Below, piece after piece: positions 22,280 through 31,729 of a stretch of DNA of 64,000 nt. How positions within the stretch are numbered: position 1 is the stretch's first letter; every line of letters begins with the position of its first letter. The notes beneath the pieces were generated by a model. That model made no database searches, had not been told where the DNA came from, and was given only the letters and a program-made list of their open reading frames with translations. Location: positions 309,701,968 through 309,765,967 of the forward strand of contig NC_057861.1 of NCBI RefSeq assembly GCF_019393635.1. Direction: 5' to 3'. The position numbers were made by a program, and so were the translations under genes. Source of the DNA: Dromiciops gliroides (lineage: Eukaryota > Chordata > Mammalia > Microbiotheria > Microbiotheriidae).

Positions 22280-25025
22280 ACCAGCTCTCTTTTAAAAAAA
22301 GTGTGTATGACACAACTTAAGTTTAAACTGAATAATTGACATATTAACCATCACTTTCTTAAGTACACACTATCAATAAAATAATAAATCAAGTCCAGAT
22401 TTTTAGCAGTTGTAGATTTCTGAGGTATAAATCCTTACACTGAAAATTTTACATTCAGCTCTAGAATTGGTTTGAGCTGTTTTCTGTACACCCCTGGTAA
22501 GGCAGATGACTGATATTGACACGTAGAGGGATGTACTTCCTCCTCTGTAGTCTTCCCATCTGTCATTCCCATGCCTCAAAGTCCTTTGCTGACCCTGCTT
22601 GACTAGGTTTTCTTCTTAATCAGAGCAAACTTACTGGGTTCTGGGTTGTCATTCTTTCCTTATACCGAAAACTCCCCTTTCTGCTTAATTTTGAATTATC
22701 TCTGATTATTACATTACAATACTCTTTTGTACTATTTATTCACAATACAATTTAAACCATTATGAGAAAGGAACAGAAAATGAATTACATCATTTAAGAA
22801 GCAAAAAATTATAATAAAAAGCCAGTATTATTTCTATCTATCTTAGGATATTTGACACAGTGTATCTGATCGATGACAAATGTTGCATAGTTCTACATAC
22901 TCACTGAGTGAGTTTGAATGTAGAAGTGTAGAGTGGTGTTCTGGGTCTTTGCTTTCACTTTTGACATCCAGTGTACAGTTTCAAAATCTCCCATTGCTTC
23001 CCCTTTCTACTTCCTTACCTTATTTCTTCTTTTCCTTCCTTTTGCTTTCCTATTCTTAGCAACCATTCTGTTTCACTGTCACTATGCTTTCCCTAAGTCT
23101 GAAATGAGTTGCTACTGGAGTTTGCCAAGAGTTGGGAGTTACAGAGGCCTACTGATGCTGTTAGTGTTGGGAATGGGGAAGAAATTGTTCGTATTTCTTC
23201 TTTTTCTCATTTCAAGCACTGGTTATACCTATCTAGAGAAGGTATCAAGAATATTGAAACTATATCTACTTAAAGACATATTTTCAGAATGTGCAGTGTA
23301 ATTTGACTTAGTTGATCTTAAATTCTTTGAAATTTCATACTTCTAGGATTCAAAGATTCATAGTTTTGTTTGTGTGAGTCCACCTTCCTGCAATACATAC
23401 CACAATTCCTTTAAGTATCAGTAGACTGTCTTAGTGAGTTGTTACTGCTAAGGAATTAATCACCCTGTGGCCAATGTGGAGATAATAACTATGTACTTAG
23501 GCAGGTTGCTTCATAAGTAACAGACTTAAAATTCCTGGGCCTTTCTACTTAAAGCTCTCTAGTTTAGTGGAGCTGGCAAAGCTTCTCCTTTGTTGATTGT
23601 GAATTTCAAGAACCCAGGATTACCTCAATTCCAACAGGAGAAAGAGTGTTTTAAAATAATACATTTTTAAAAAATATGGTAAAAGTTGTGTTACAAAGTT
23701 AGAAATTTCATTTGTAGCACAACATTTTGGATATTGCCAATTTAGTAACCTGTTAGTTAACATACTTCTTAATTATGATAAAGGAGCAAGGTAGCCCACT
23801 ACTACTCTCCTGGCTTTCTCATTTGCTACTGGGTTAGCCTTGGGCAAATTACCTAACCTCACTGGATCTGTGTACCCCTCCATAAAATGAATGGTGTGTA
23901 TTACATGATTTATAAGGTCCTTTCCATGTCTAAATCTATGATCCTATAAGATCACAGGATGTAATTTGAATTAATTCTTGTTAACTGAGTGAACTTAAAA
24001 TAAGAGGTACATTTCTGGGCTCCACTGTTCCCCCTTCCTCATTATCTAATATTCTGGTTAACAAAACATTCTTTATTATAAATCTATGACATACACATAG
24101 TCAACTCTTAATTAGCCACAAATGAGTTAAGTGCTGACTTTTTTTGTTTATCTGTGTTCACCACGCGACTCCTCCCCCACTGATGATATGCCACATTCCA
24201 AGTTCCAGGCTACAGATAAGTTTGGGAAAAACCAAGTGTGGATCAGGGTCAGGAGAAGAGAAGGGTTAATAAACATATGTGAATATATTAATATTTCTGT
24301 ATTTGAGAGAATAATTTATACATGAATAATAAAGAGTTGATTGAACTTGAATGGACCTGAATTTTAAAATATTTTTATTTCCCATAGGACATTTCTAGAT
24401 GACACTCAGAAAATGCAACTGAATTAAACAAATAAGCATGATACTATATTCTAAAACATTTTCTTTTATCACTGTGCCTTCAGAATGAGTTTACAGATTA
24501 ATTCTGCATTAAACTCCAAGTCTTTGCAGTGGGTAAAGTGGTTATTAAGTATTAAGTAGAATCCATCAAGGCAGAAGCCATTTAAGTTATAATTTGAATC
24601 CATTTTAAGGAGAGGCTTTAAGAGATCTGGGAATTTCCAGATTAACCCAAGGGTTCAGGTCCCCTTTATTGAGGGTATGGAAATAATACTGGGGAGCTGG
24701 AATGAAACTTTTTTTTTTAACCAGGTTGCTTGATATAGTGACAAAGGCACTGAACACAGTCATGTAACAAGACCATCCAATGGAAAAAGCAAAGGAGAGC
24801 CAGAGGAGTCACCCCTTTCTGCCCAGTGGTCAGTAAGGGGGTTGCTCCAACATCTCAAATCCAAGTAGTTCAGCAATGAGTCACAGATAGCTGGGAGCAG
24901 CCAACAGCTTGTTATCTCCAACAGATCCAAATTCTGAGTCACTTATGTGGTTGGTGAGAAGCAGGAAGAACAACTCTGTCCATGTTCCATGCGACAGTCC
25001 CATTACACGGATAATACCAGGGTAC
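22280..25025. other. Repeat-poor intergenic tract, no gene supported
   Basis: AT-rich with one MIR-like trace (23800-23945). The frame 22933-23301 is strongly hydrophobic but starts with GTG, derives from T-rich sequence and shows no family resemblance. 24600-25020 is less AT-rich and unclassified. Confidence 0.5.
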
Positions 25026-25162
25026 CAATTCAGCTCTTTAATTTACTGATCATATAAAGTTGGACAAGTCATTTAATCTCTCTGTTTCAATTTTCTCATC
25101 TGTAAAATGAGGATAAGAATATTTGCACTTTACAATGTCTGGAACATAATTGTTCCTCCGTT

Positions 25163-25328
25163 AATTATTTTTTTTTAATTTGGGCAGGGCAAAGAGAGTT
25201 AAGTAAGTGATTTGCCCAGGGTCACACAGCTAGTAAGTGTCAAGTGTCTGAGGCTGGATTTGAATTTAGGTCCTCCTGAATCCAGGACCAGTGCTTTATC
25301 CACTTCGCCACCTAGCTGCCCCCACCCC
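25163..25328 (-). mobile_element. tRNA-derived SINE
   Basis: T-run, GGGCAGGGCAAAGAGAGTTAAG, CACACAGCTAGTAAGTGTC, CCACCTAGCTGCCCC. Probable target duplication TTCCTCCGTT (25153-25162)/TTCCTCCATT (25329-25338). Confidence 0.85.
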
Positions 25329-25860
25329 TTCCTCCATTTTCAAAGAGGACCAATGACATCACTAGATGATGTCTTGACTCTTGGGTGAATTGCATTTAAG
25401 TGAAGCAGAGTTGCACAAAATTGTCAGACTCTCTATGTCTTCTAGAGTCATAAAGGTCCAGTGGAAAGATAAAAGTTAGGATGACTGGAAGTGACTTGAG
25501 ATGGAATGTCTGACCAAGCTCTAAGCATTCCACAGTGCCTGCTTTAACCACCTTCACGGCTAATGGAACAGATTGTTCTCATTGGCCCATTACACCCAGG
25601 GGAAGTCTTCACACGCTTGGGGGTAGTCAACCCCCTAACTCACAAACAGGTTTAAGGCCTGTTGGTTACCCTCAACCTGGTTTAGCAAGTCTGCCCAGAT
25701 GGTTTTACTTGGGTGTGGCCGCTCTGCATGCTAGAGCTCCTTGGAGACACAGGTTAGAGTAGAGTGACAGATGCACACCAAAGGTGGATTAGCAGCCCTG
25801 AAAAGGGTTTAACAAGCCCTCACTTCAGAGGTGCTAGTCCTCCCTGAACACCCCATACAC
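25329..25860 (-). mobile_element. Long composite repeat with AGAGGACCAATGACATCA head
   Basis: The start matches the composite SINE at 606-926 (TTCAAAGAGGACCAATGACATC, then GACTGGAAGTGACTTGAG). It continues into CTGGTTTAGCAAGTCTGCCC and CTTGGAGACACAGGTTAGAG, which is not present in the other copies. Family not named. Confidence 0.45.
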
Positions 25861-26224
25861 ACCTGGCACATAGTAGGTGGTATATAAATACTAGTTATTA
25901 TTTGTCTACTTAACCTGCTTGTTGAAAGCACCAAAGGCACGTGGTCGGCTTTGCTGTACTACAGTTGAAGTGCTCTTGGGCCCTTAGCTTCTTATTGATT
26001 AAGAGTTCAACATATGTCTTCAGGCCCATAGTGAGATGATCTCTGGCCATCTTTCCATGATGTCACATGTCTTCTCTTCTTCCCTTCCCCACTTTCAACT
26101 ATGTAGCTTTGGGAACAATCATTGAACTCATACTACCATTCCTGGAAAAGACTAGTCAATAATTGTCCTATGACTCAAAACTCTCCGCTGTCATATATTC
26201 CTATTCTTTTCTATTAAAATGTAA

Positions 26225-26520
26225 GTTACTTGAGGACAGAGACTGTCCTGCTTTTTATATTTGAATCTCTGGCACTTAGCATTGGCTCACGGGTAAGCAC
26301 GTGGTTAATGCTTTTTAATTTATTCATTAAATGTAAATATGCGGTTAGGAGACCTTTACTGTTAAAGACAGCTCTAGAACCGGCGCGGTGTAAAAAAAAG
26401 CATTGGACCGAGTTATCTGGGTTCAAATCCCTACTCTACTTTTTAATAATATGCCCCGTTTGTAGTTATCCCCTTTTTGCTATGGCCTCAGTTTCCCTAT
26501 CTGTAAAATGAGAGTTTTGA
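26225..26520. mobile_element. L2 3'-end trace followed by MIR fragment
   Basis: GTTACTTGAGGACAGAGACTGTCC ... TCTCTGGCACTTAGC (26223-26280) is antisense L2 text. GCATTGGACCGAGTTATCTGGG ... TTTCCCTATCTGTAAAATGAG (26400-26515) is a + strand MIR. Confidence 0.6.
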
Positions 26521-26910
26521 CCCCCCCCAAACCCATGACCCGGCCAGACCTCTTCAGTTCCCCACGGACCCACAAGTCAAGCCCTATTAAAGTACTTTGA
26601 GATCTTAATGGTGAAAAAGAAGCTTTGGGGAGAAGGGTTAACCACCCTGAACATGCCAAGTTAATTTTTAAAAGTTACAAATTCTCTTTGTCGTGTTCCC
26701 TTATCCACTGGAGTAAACGGACTAAGACAAGCAGATGAGGAGGCCCCTTGATCAAATCCTAAAACCGTCGACTGTTGCTCCAGGGCCTTAGAACTTGCCC
26801 CATAAACGGCTCCCGCCCCTCCCCCACCCCGGGGTCGAGCACGCGCCCGGTGGCAGGGTGCGGCGAGTGGGAGGGGGAGGGAGGCGAGGGGAGGGGCTTC
26901 GGGGGGGCGG

Positions 26911-26929
26911 GGACAATATGGCAGTCTAG
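26911..26929 (+). promoter_or_regulatory. YY1-like site and minimal upstream ORF in MBD2 leader
   Basis: The sequence GGACAATATGGCAG matches the core of a YY1 site (AATATGGC), often found just downstream of starts in CpG-island promoters (known). The same ATG at 26918 opens a four-codon frame, Met-Ala-Val-stop, ending at 26929. Whether it is transcribed depends on the unknown start site. Confidence 0.45.
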
Positions 26930-27006
26930 GGCGCTTGGAGGACCTGAGAGGCGGTGGCCACGGCCACGCCCCGGGCGGGAGGGCCTCTCTGGTGCGCGCC
27001 CGTTCT

Positions 27007-27213
27007 ATGATGCTCGCGCGCGTCCCCCGCGCGCCGCGCCGCGGGCGGGGCGGGTCTCCGGGATTCCAAGGGCTCGGTTACGGAAGAAGCGCAGCGCCGG
27101 CTGGGGAGGGGGCTGGATGCGCGCGCACCCGGGGGGAGGCCGCTGCTGCCCGGAGCAGGAGGAGGGGGAGAGCGCAGCGGGCGGCAGCGGCGCTGGCGGC
27201 GGCTCCGCCATAG
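27007..27213 (+). other. Overlapping upstream ORF in MBD2 leader (68 codons)
   Basis: Two adjacent ATGs at 27007 and 27010 open a frame (MMLARVPRAPRR...) that runs to a stop at 27211-27213. It overlaps the MBD2 start at 27117 in a different frame. The second ATG has A at -3. The peptide is Arg/Ala-rich, shows no family resemblance, and is probably just GC-rich sequence. Its possible role is translational: ribosomes using it would bypass the 27117 start. Not shown to be translated. Confidence 0.35.
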
Positions 27214-27673
27214 AGCAGGGGGGTCAGGGCAGCGCGCTCGCCCCGTCCCCGGTGAGCGGCGTGCGGAGGGAAGTCGCTCGGGGCGGCGGCGGCGCCGGCG
27301 CCGGCCGCGGCCGGGGGCGGTGGAAGCAGGCGGGCCGGGGCGCCGGCGGCGGCGGCGGCGTCTGTGGCCGTGGCCGGGGTCGGGGCCGTGGCCGGGGACG
27401 GGGTCGGGGACGGGGCCGGGGCCGCGGCCGTCCCCCGAGCGGCGGCGGCGGCGGCAGCGGCGGCTGCGGCAGCGGCAGCGGTGGCGGCGGCGCCCCCCGG
27501 CGGGAGCCGGTCCCTTCCCCGTCTGGGAGCGCGGGGCCGGGGCCCAGGGGACCCCGGGCCCCGGAGAGCGGGAAGAGGATGGACTGCCCGGCCCTCCCCC
27601 CCGGATGGAAGAAGGAGGAAGTGATCCGAAAATCTGGGCTCAGTGCCGGCAAGAGCGATGTCTACTACTTCAG
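27117..27673 (+). CDS. MBD2: MBD2 exon 1 (coding part), methyl-CpG-binding domain protein 2
   Basis: MBD2 reads methylated CpG in the nucleus and recruits the NuRD deacetylase/remodelling complex to silence promoters (family knowledge). This exon encodes residues 1-185 plus two bases of codon 186. The start ATG at 27117 gives MRAHPGGGRCCPEQEEGES, the N terminus I know for mammalian MBD2. Next come a Gly/Ala/Arg-rich region, eleven consecutive Gly-Arg pairs (residues 84-105), a Gly/Ser-rich linker, and the first half of the MBD from about residue 150 (MDCPALPPGWKKEEVIRKSG, then to DVYYF). R171 is the first of the two arginines expected to contact methyl-CpG guanines, and Y183 is the expected contact tyrosine. 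The exon ends TTCAG with donor gtaccg. The open frame runs on in frame both upstream and past the donor, but I see no support for those extensions. Codon use is extremely GC-rich, as expected in a CpG island. The N-terminal segment before Met155 appears about five residues longer than in human (remembered). Confidence 0.96.
27579..27581 (+). other. MBD2: Internal Met155: predicted start of short isoform MBD2b
   Basis: An in-frame ATG lies exactly between the disordered Gly/Arg N terminus and the MBD, in the protein context SGKRMDCPALPPG. In mammals a shorter MBD2b starting at the equivalent methionine has been described (established knowledge). The context is gaggATGg, with A at -3 and G at +4, which is favourable. 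The main start at 27117 (ctggATGc) has T at -3 and C at +4, which is poor and fits leaky scanning to this site. Use of this start here is inference. Confidence 0.7.
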
Positions 27674-30600
27674 GTACCGCCCCGGGGGCGGGGGACCGGT
27701 TGGGGGGTGCGGGGGGGCAGGAGGAGGAGAGGGTTCGGGGGATGGGGTGATTGAAGGTGGTGGGATGGAGTCAGAGGACCAAGGACAGGGGCATGAACGA
27801 GCACCAGGGACAGGGGCCTTAGGTCAAAGGTCAGCGCTAGGGACCAAGGGCAGAGAGGAGGATGTGACAGCTGTGGATTTGGGCGTGGGGACGGAGGCTT
27901 GGCTTGTTGAAAGCTATACTGGTTTTAGGAACTGCTTAGACCCTTGGCGAAGATGGGGGGGATTGGAGAAGATCAAAGATAGAAGGTCTGGGAGCCTTAA
28001 ATGCTTGGGGCGGGGGCGGGTGTGAGGGCATGTGGAGTTACAGACTTCTAGAGAATAGGCTTGAAGAGAAAGGAGTTAGGCTACTGTGGTCGTCCAGTTA
28101 GGCTACTGAAGGGTTAAAAGAAGGTGCTATTCACTAGAACTGTAAAACCAAGTCACTATTGGCTGCCTTCCCAGTCAGCCACAGATTAATCACCGGAGTG
28201 TTTAATCATACACATGTGGAAATACTAGGTGTGTGTATAGACACTCATATACGTATGTATACATATACTAACAAGGTTTTAGTTACTTGTAACAGTCAGG
28301 GAAGTTTCACAGAGTAACTGGTGTAGAATGCTTAGTGTTTCTTTCTCATCCTTTAAGGTAGAACAGGACTGTGTTCTCTTTTGAAACTTAAGTACTAGTA
28401 ACAAAGTTTTAGTGGTTCAGAGCAACATAATCTTCCCAGCATGGGTGAGGAGCAGAAAATCTTTCTAGACTGCTTTGGGCTCTTGGCTGTCTCTGAAAAC
28501 AGCTTACTAGTAGTAGCTTGAGGGCAATTTTTCCTTCCTTGTTCTCATTTAAAAAAAAAGTTCATTTAGCTCACGAATTAGCTGTTCTAAACCTTTGAAT
28601 AAACTCATGGGTAATTAATTACCCGTATCTCCAGAAAAGATTACTCAATTTTGCTTGGCAATTCCCCCTCCCCCCCAGGAATTTTAGGATTTTCCTTCCT
28701 AGGAATTTTATGACCAAGAAGTTTTCCCGGCTTCTGTCCTCCAGTAGAAATCGAGAATAGTTAGTGTCTTTTTCTTTATTACTCTTCACCGAACTTAATG
28801 ATAATTATTTAATCCCCTCTTTACTTCTTTTTTCAAGCTAAAGAATTCAGACTCTTTTCACCTTTAAAAAAATAAGTTTCTTAGGTTCCTATTAGTCATC
28901 CTGTGTCTGCATGCATGTTAGGTTTGATGACTTAATAAGCCCAGGCAACAAAGCAGCTATGTTTTATGATGTCAGTTGAACTACTTCACAATAGATAATT
29001 CTATTGTTTTCCCACACTGTCTTCAGTAAATGGAACAATAAAACAAATGGATTACATTTAAAGGCTTTTAGTGGTCTATTTTAGTAGACTAATTAAAATT
29101 CCCCCTCCCCCCCAGAGAATGACTATGTAAATTTAGGATGTTGAAGCTTGTTCATTTCATGAAGTGGGGTTGAATTTTATGATTTTTTTTCTGACTTTGA
29201 CATCCACTTGATTAATATGTTTTGAAGATGAATATCTTTTGTATCAATATTTGACAAGACTGAGACAGATTTAAAAATCTGCATAAGGTTATGGTTGCTG
29301 ATTCAAATTTGCTGACCAGTGGCTTAGCATAAGTAAATATAAAATATTATTTCAGCATAGTTGGTAATTATTGATTAGTTTTTCCTTACAGTATACTCCA
29401 CTCAAATGGCCATTTATGCATGGAGATAAGAAAATTCAGAATTTCAGCAGATCTCCTCAATTTATGTATTTGATTAGGAAGAAATATAATGATAGATAAG
29501 ATTCTGTCATCTGGCCTGAGTCCATTGGTCTTGGAACAACAAAAAGACACAGTGAAGAACTGTTTAAAATAAGCATGTGATGCTGTTTAACTGGACCTTT
29601 ATTTCCCCATCAACAAACTCGTATATATCTTTTGGAAGAGTGTGCATTTTTCAGTAAAAGTTTACATTAATCTCTCTAATGTCATTAAATGCTTTTATAT
29701 GAATATTTTTAATGTCATTAAATGTCTTAACTTTTAAGTTCATTCTAGTAAAATACTGCACTCAGGGCCAATTATAATTGTTGTTCTGTGTATAAAAATA
29801 TCCAAATGCTAGCTTTCTACTTTTCTATCAGATTCTGCTGGGCATCTTTCTATCTAGATGGTACACATGACACACTATGAACTATGTTTTGTGGATGTTG
29901 AACAAGCTATTAAATTTGACAACAATATCTATGCTTAAGATTGAGCTTTTTAGAGGACTAGCCAATTAGGAAGTGCCCTCAGTAGAAAACCTTTGGCTTT
30001 GGATTTTATTGCCTATAGCAGTTCTTCAGAAATACATTTTATTTGCTTTTAGAATGAGGTATTTTATTCAAACTCCTTTTTGGTTATGAAGTCGTTATTG
30101 TTTTAAAGTAACTTAGAGTTATTTAAATAATGACTAATTTGTAGATATCTTTCAAAAATATGTTCTAACTTTTAGTCTTCTTACACTATTTTGTACAAAA
30201 TTGGAATAAAAATGATGGGAAGAACTGACTTTCAAAATTTTGAAGGCTAAAAGTAAAGATAGCCTACTTTCTGTTTGCTCTTTAAGAGTGACACTTTTAA
30301 GATAAAACTCTTTCTTCTAATAGTAAACACTCTTTGTGTTCCTGCGCCTAATTGATTTCTGTCATGAGGTATTTAGTTCAAGCAGCAACAAAGTATTACT
30401 GAACACCTATAAAGTATTAAGTATGGTGCAAAAATATGATGACTTGATTTTATTAAATTCCAAGGCAATATTAAATATGTATGTATATATGTAACATGTG
30501 CTGTATGTACAGCCAATTTATGATACCACAGATATGTATACCAGTCACTTTTTTTTTGGGACAACTTTCTATTTTGAATGACTCTTAACCTTAGTTGTGA

Positions 30601-30780
30601 AGGAGGAATTCCTTTATAACAGTTGATTTTTGTCTGACTTGTTAGTACATCTCCCCCAAATTAACACTGGCTATCCCTCCACACTCATTTCCTACCTGAG
30701 GTTTACCACCTCTCCCTCTCCCCCAAGTCCCATGAAATCTGCTAGAAGACTAGGTAATTTAATCCATGGAAAGGGATAGA
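27674..30780 (+). other. MBD2 intron 1, 5' part, largely free of recognisable repeats
   Basis: The intron begins at the gtaccg donor. The first few hundred bases stay GC-rich (edge of the CpG island). The rest is ordinary unique-looking sequence, apart from the candidate snoRNA at 28919-29048. I see no further exon or SINE here. Lack of insertions near the promoter is typical of constrained first-intron sequence (inference). Confidence 0.6.
28919..29048 (+). ncRNA. Candidate H/ACA-box snoRNA in MBD2 intron 1 (SNORA37-like position)
   Basis: The region folds as a two-hairpin H/ACA RNA. The 5' hairpin has TAG (28919-28921)/CTA (28981-28983), a 6x6 internal loop, TGAC (28928-28931)/GTCA (28971-28974), then ATAA/TTAT. 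An H box AGATAA is at 28993-28998. The 3' hairpin has a perfect 7-bp stem TATTGTT (29002-29008)/AACAATA (29034-29040), an internal pocket, and an inner stem ACTG/CAGT (29016-29019/29024-29027). ACA is at 29043-29045, three bases before the presumed end. The 15 bases from the upper 3' stem to ACA fit the usual 14-16 base rule. Human SNORA37 lies within MBD2 near the 5' end of the gene and is about 129 nt (recalled), which matches the site and size here. Weak points are the short lower stem of the 5' hairpin (3 bp) and its longer spacing to the H box. I could not align it to the human sequence. Confidence 0.55.
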
Positions 30781-30783
30781 GAG

Positions 30784-30811
<28 letters not shown>
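30784..30811. repeat. (GT)n microsatellite
   Basis: About 14 uninterrupted TG dinucleotides in MBD2 intron 1. Likely length-polymorphic. Confidence 0.95.
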
Positions 30812-30815
<4 letters not shown>

Positions 30816-31189
30816 AGAGTTAATTCTGAGTGGTAATCTGAACACCTGCATCTATTGTTCATGCAGATGTCAAACCCTGATGTAGCCAGCCCTGAGGGAG
30901 TTTGATTCTTTAACAAATCAGTGTCAGTTAAAAGGGTGTGGCAGACACTTATTAATTGAACTAAAAATAGGCTATTTATGACAAATTTCAATCGTGGAAC
31001 AATTTGAACTGTTCCCTGAGACTGCCAGTTTTCAGTAGGTACCATGCCTTTGGTTACCAGTTAAGTAATAGGACATTTCAGGATTATCAATAGCACATTA
31101 ACCACTATGATATCATCCAGGTTCTATTTTTTAAAGGGCTGTCATTAGAGGACAGTGGCAAGACATTTTTATTGTTCTCCATTCCTTCT

Positions 31190-31465
31190 ATAAGTCAAGG
31201 AGCATTTATTAAGTGCCTGCTGTGTGCTAGATACTGTGTTAAGTACAGCATCCTAGTCTTAAGACTTTATCACTTCATGCCTCAATTATTGTAATAGCCT
31301 CCCAGTTGGTCTTCCTGACGCTAGTCTTTAAATCCTGCATATCACTGCAAGACTAATCTTTCTAAGACATCTTTTCATATCATCTGTCTACATAAAAAAT
31401 GTACAGGAGTTCCCTACTGCTAATAACAGCAAGACTAAACTTGCTGGTGCAGATCTATTAGTTAT
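31190..31465 (-). mobile_element. L2 LINE fragment
   Basis: AAGTGCCTGCTGTGTGCTAGATAC, then CAATTATTGTAATAGCCTCCCAGTTGGTC ... CTAATCTTTCTAAGACATC ... AGTTCCCTACTGCTAATAACAGC, matching antisense L2 as I know it. Confidence 0.65.
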
Positions 31466-31729
31466 AATCCCCTTAAAGGGACGTTGGGATAATTGGATAC
31501 CATCCCCTGAAGATATTGAACCAATATGACTGTTGTTGACAAAATGTTGGATATAATTTTCAATTCAACAAACATTTTGTCTTTCATGTCCTAAGGCAAA
31601 AAAAATGAAGTAAGACACAAGACCCTGCTGTTGATTTTAGTCACATATGAATTGTTCCAAAACAAGGTTGAATATGATACAAAGAAGAGAACCAGACATA
31701 TAAAAAATAAATTTGAGGCAGCTTGGCTT

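Larger units (their letters stand above)
26810..27740 (+). promoter_or_regulatory. MBD2: CpG-island promoter of MBD2 with GC boxes
   Basis: Base composition changes abruptly from AT-rich to very GC- and CpG-rich near 26810 and returns to average after about 27740. The island covers the 5' flank, all of coding exon 1 and the first bases of intron 1. Sp1-type GC boxes are visible (CCCGCCCCTCCCCC near 26813; GGGGGGGCGGGG at 26901-26912). I see no TATA box. The transcription start cannot be fixed from sequence; a start near 26850-26920 would give a 5' UTR of about 200-270 bases. The island is the only one in the window and coincides with the only gene. Confidence 0.85.

Noticed and set aside
22933..23301. 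122-codon hydrophobic + frame resembling a membrane protein
   Set aside because: GTG start and T-rich DNA naturally give Phe/Leu; no family resemblance.
27224..27652. 142-codon minus-strand frame opposite MBD2 exon 1
   Set aside because: Pro/Arg-rich complement of the Gly/Arg coding region; an antisense shadow.
27320..27754. 144-codon + frame overlapping exon 1
   Set aside because: Arg/Gly/Pro low complexity in an alternative frame, no resemblance to any protein.
26775..28025. 416-codon open frame across MBD2 exon 1
   Set aside because: It starts with TTG upstream and runs through the exon 1 donor. Only 27117-27673 matches MBD2; the rest is open because the region is GC-rich.
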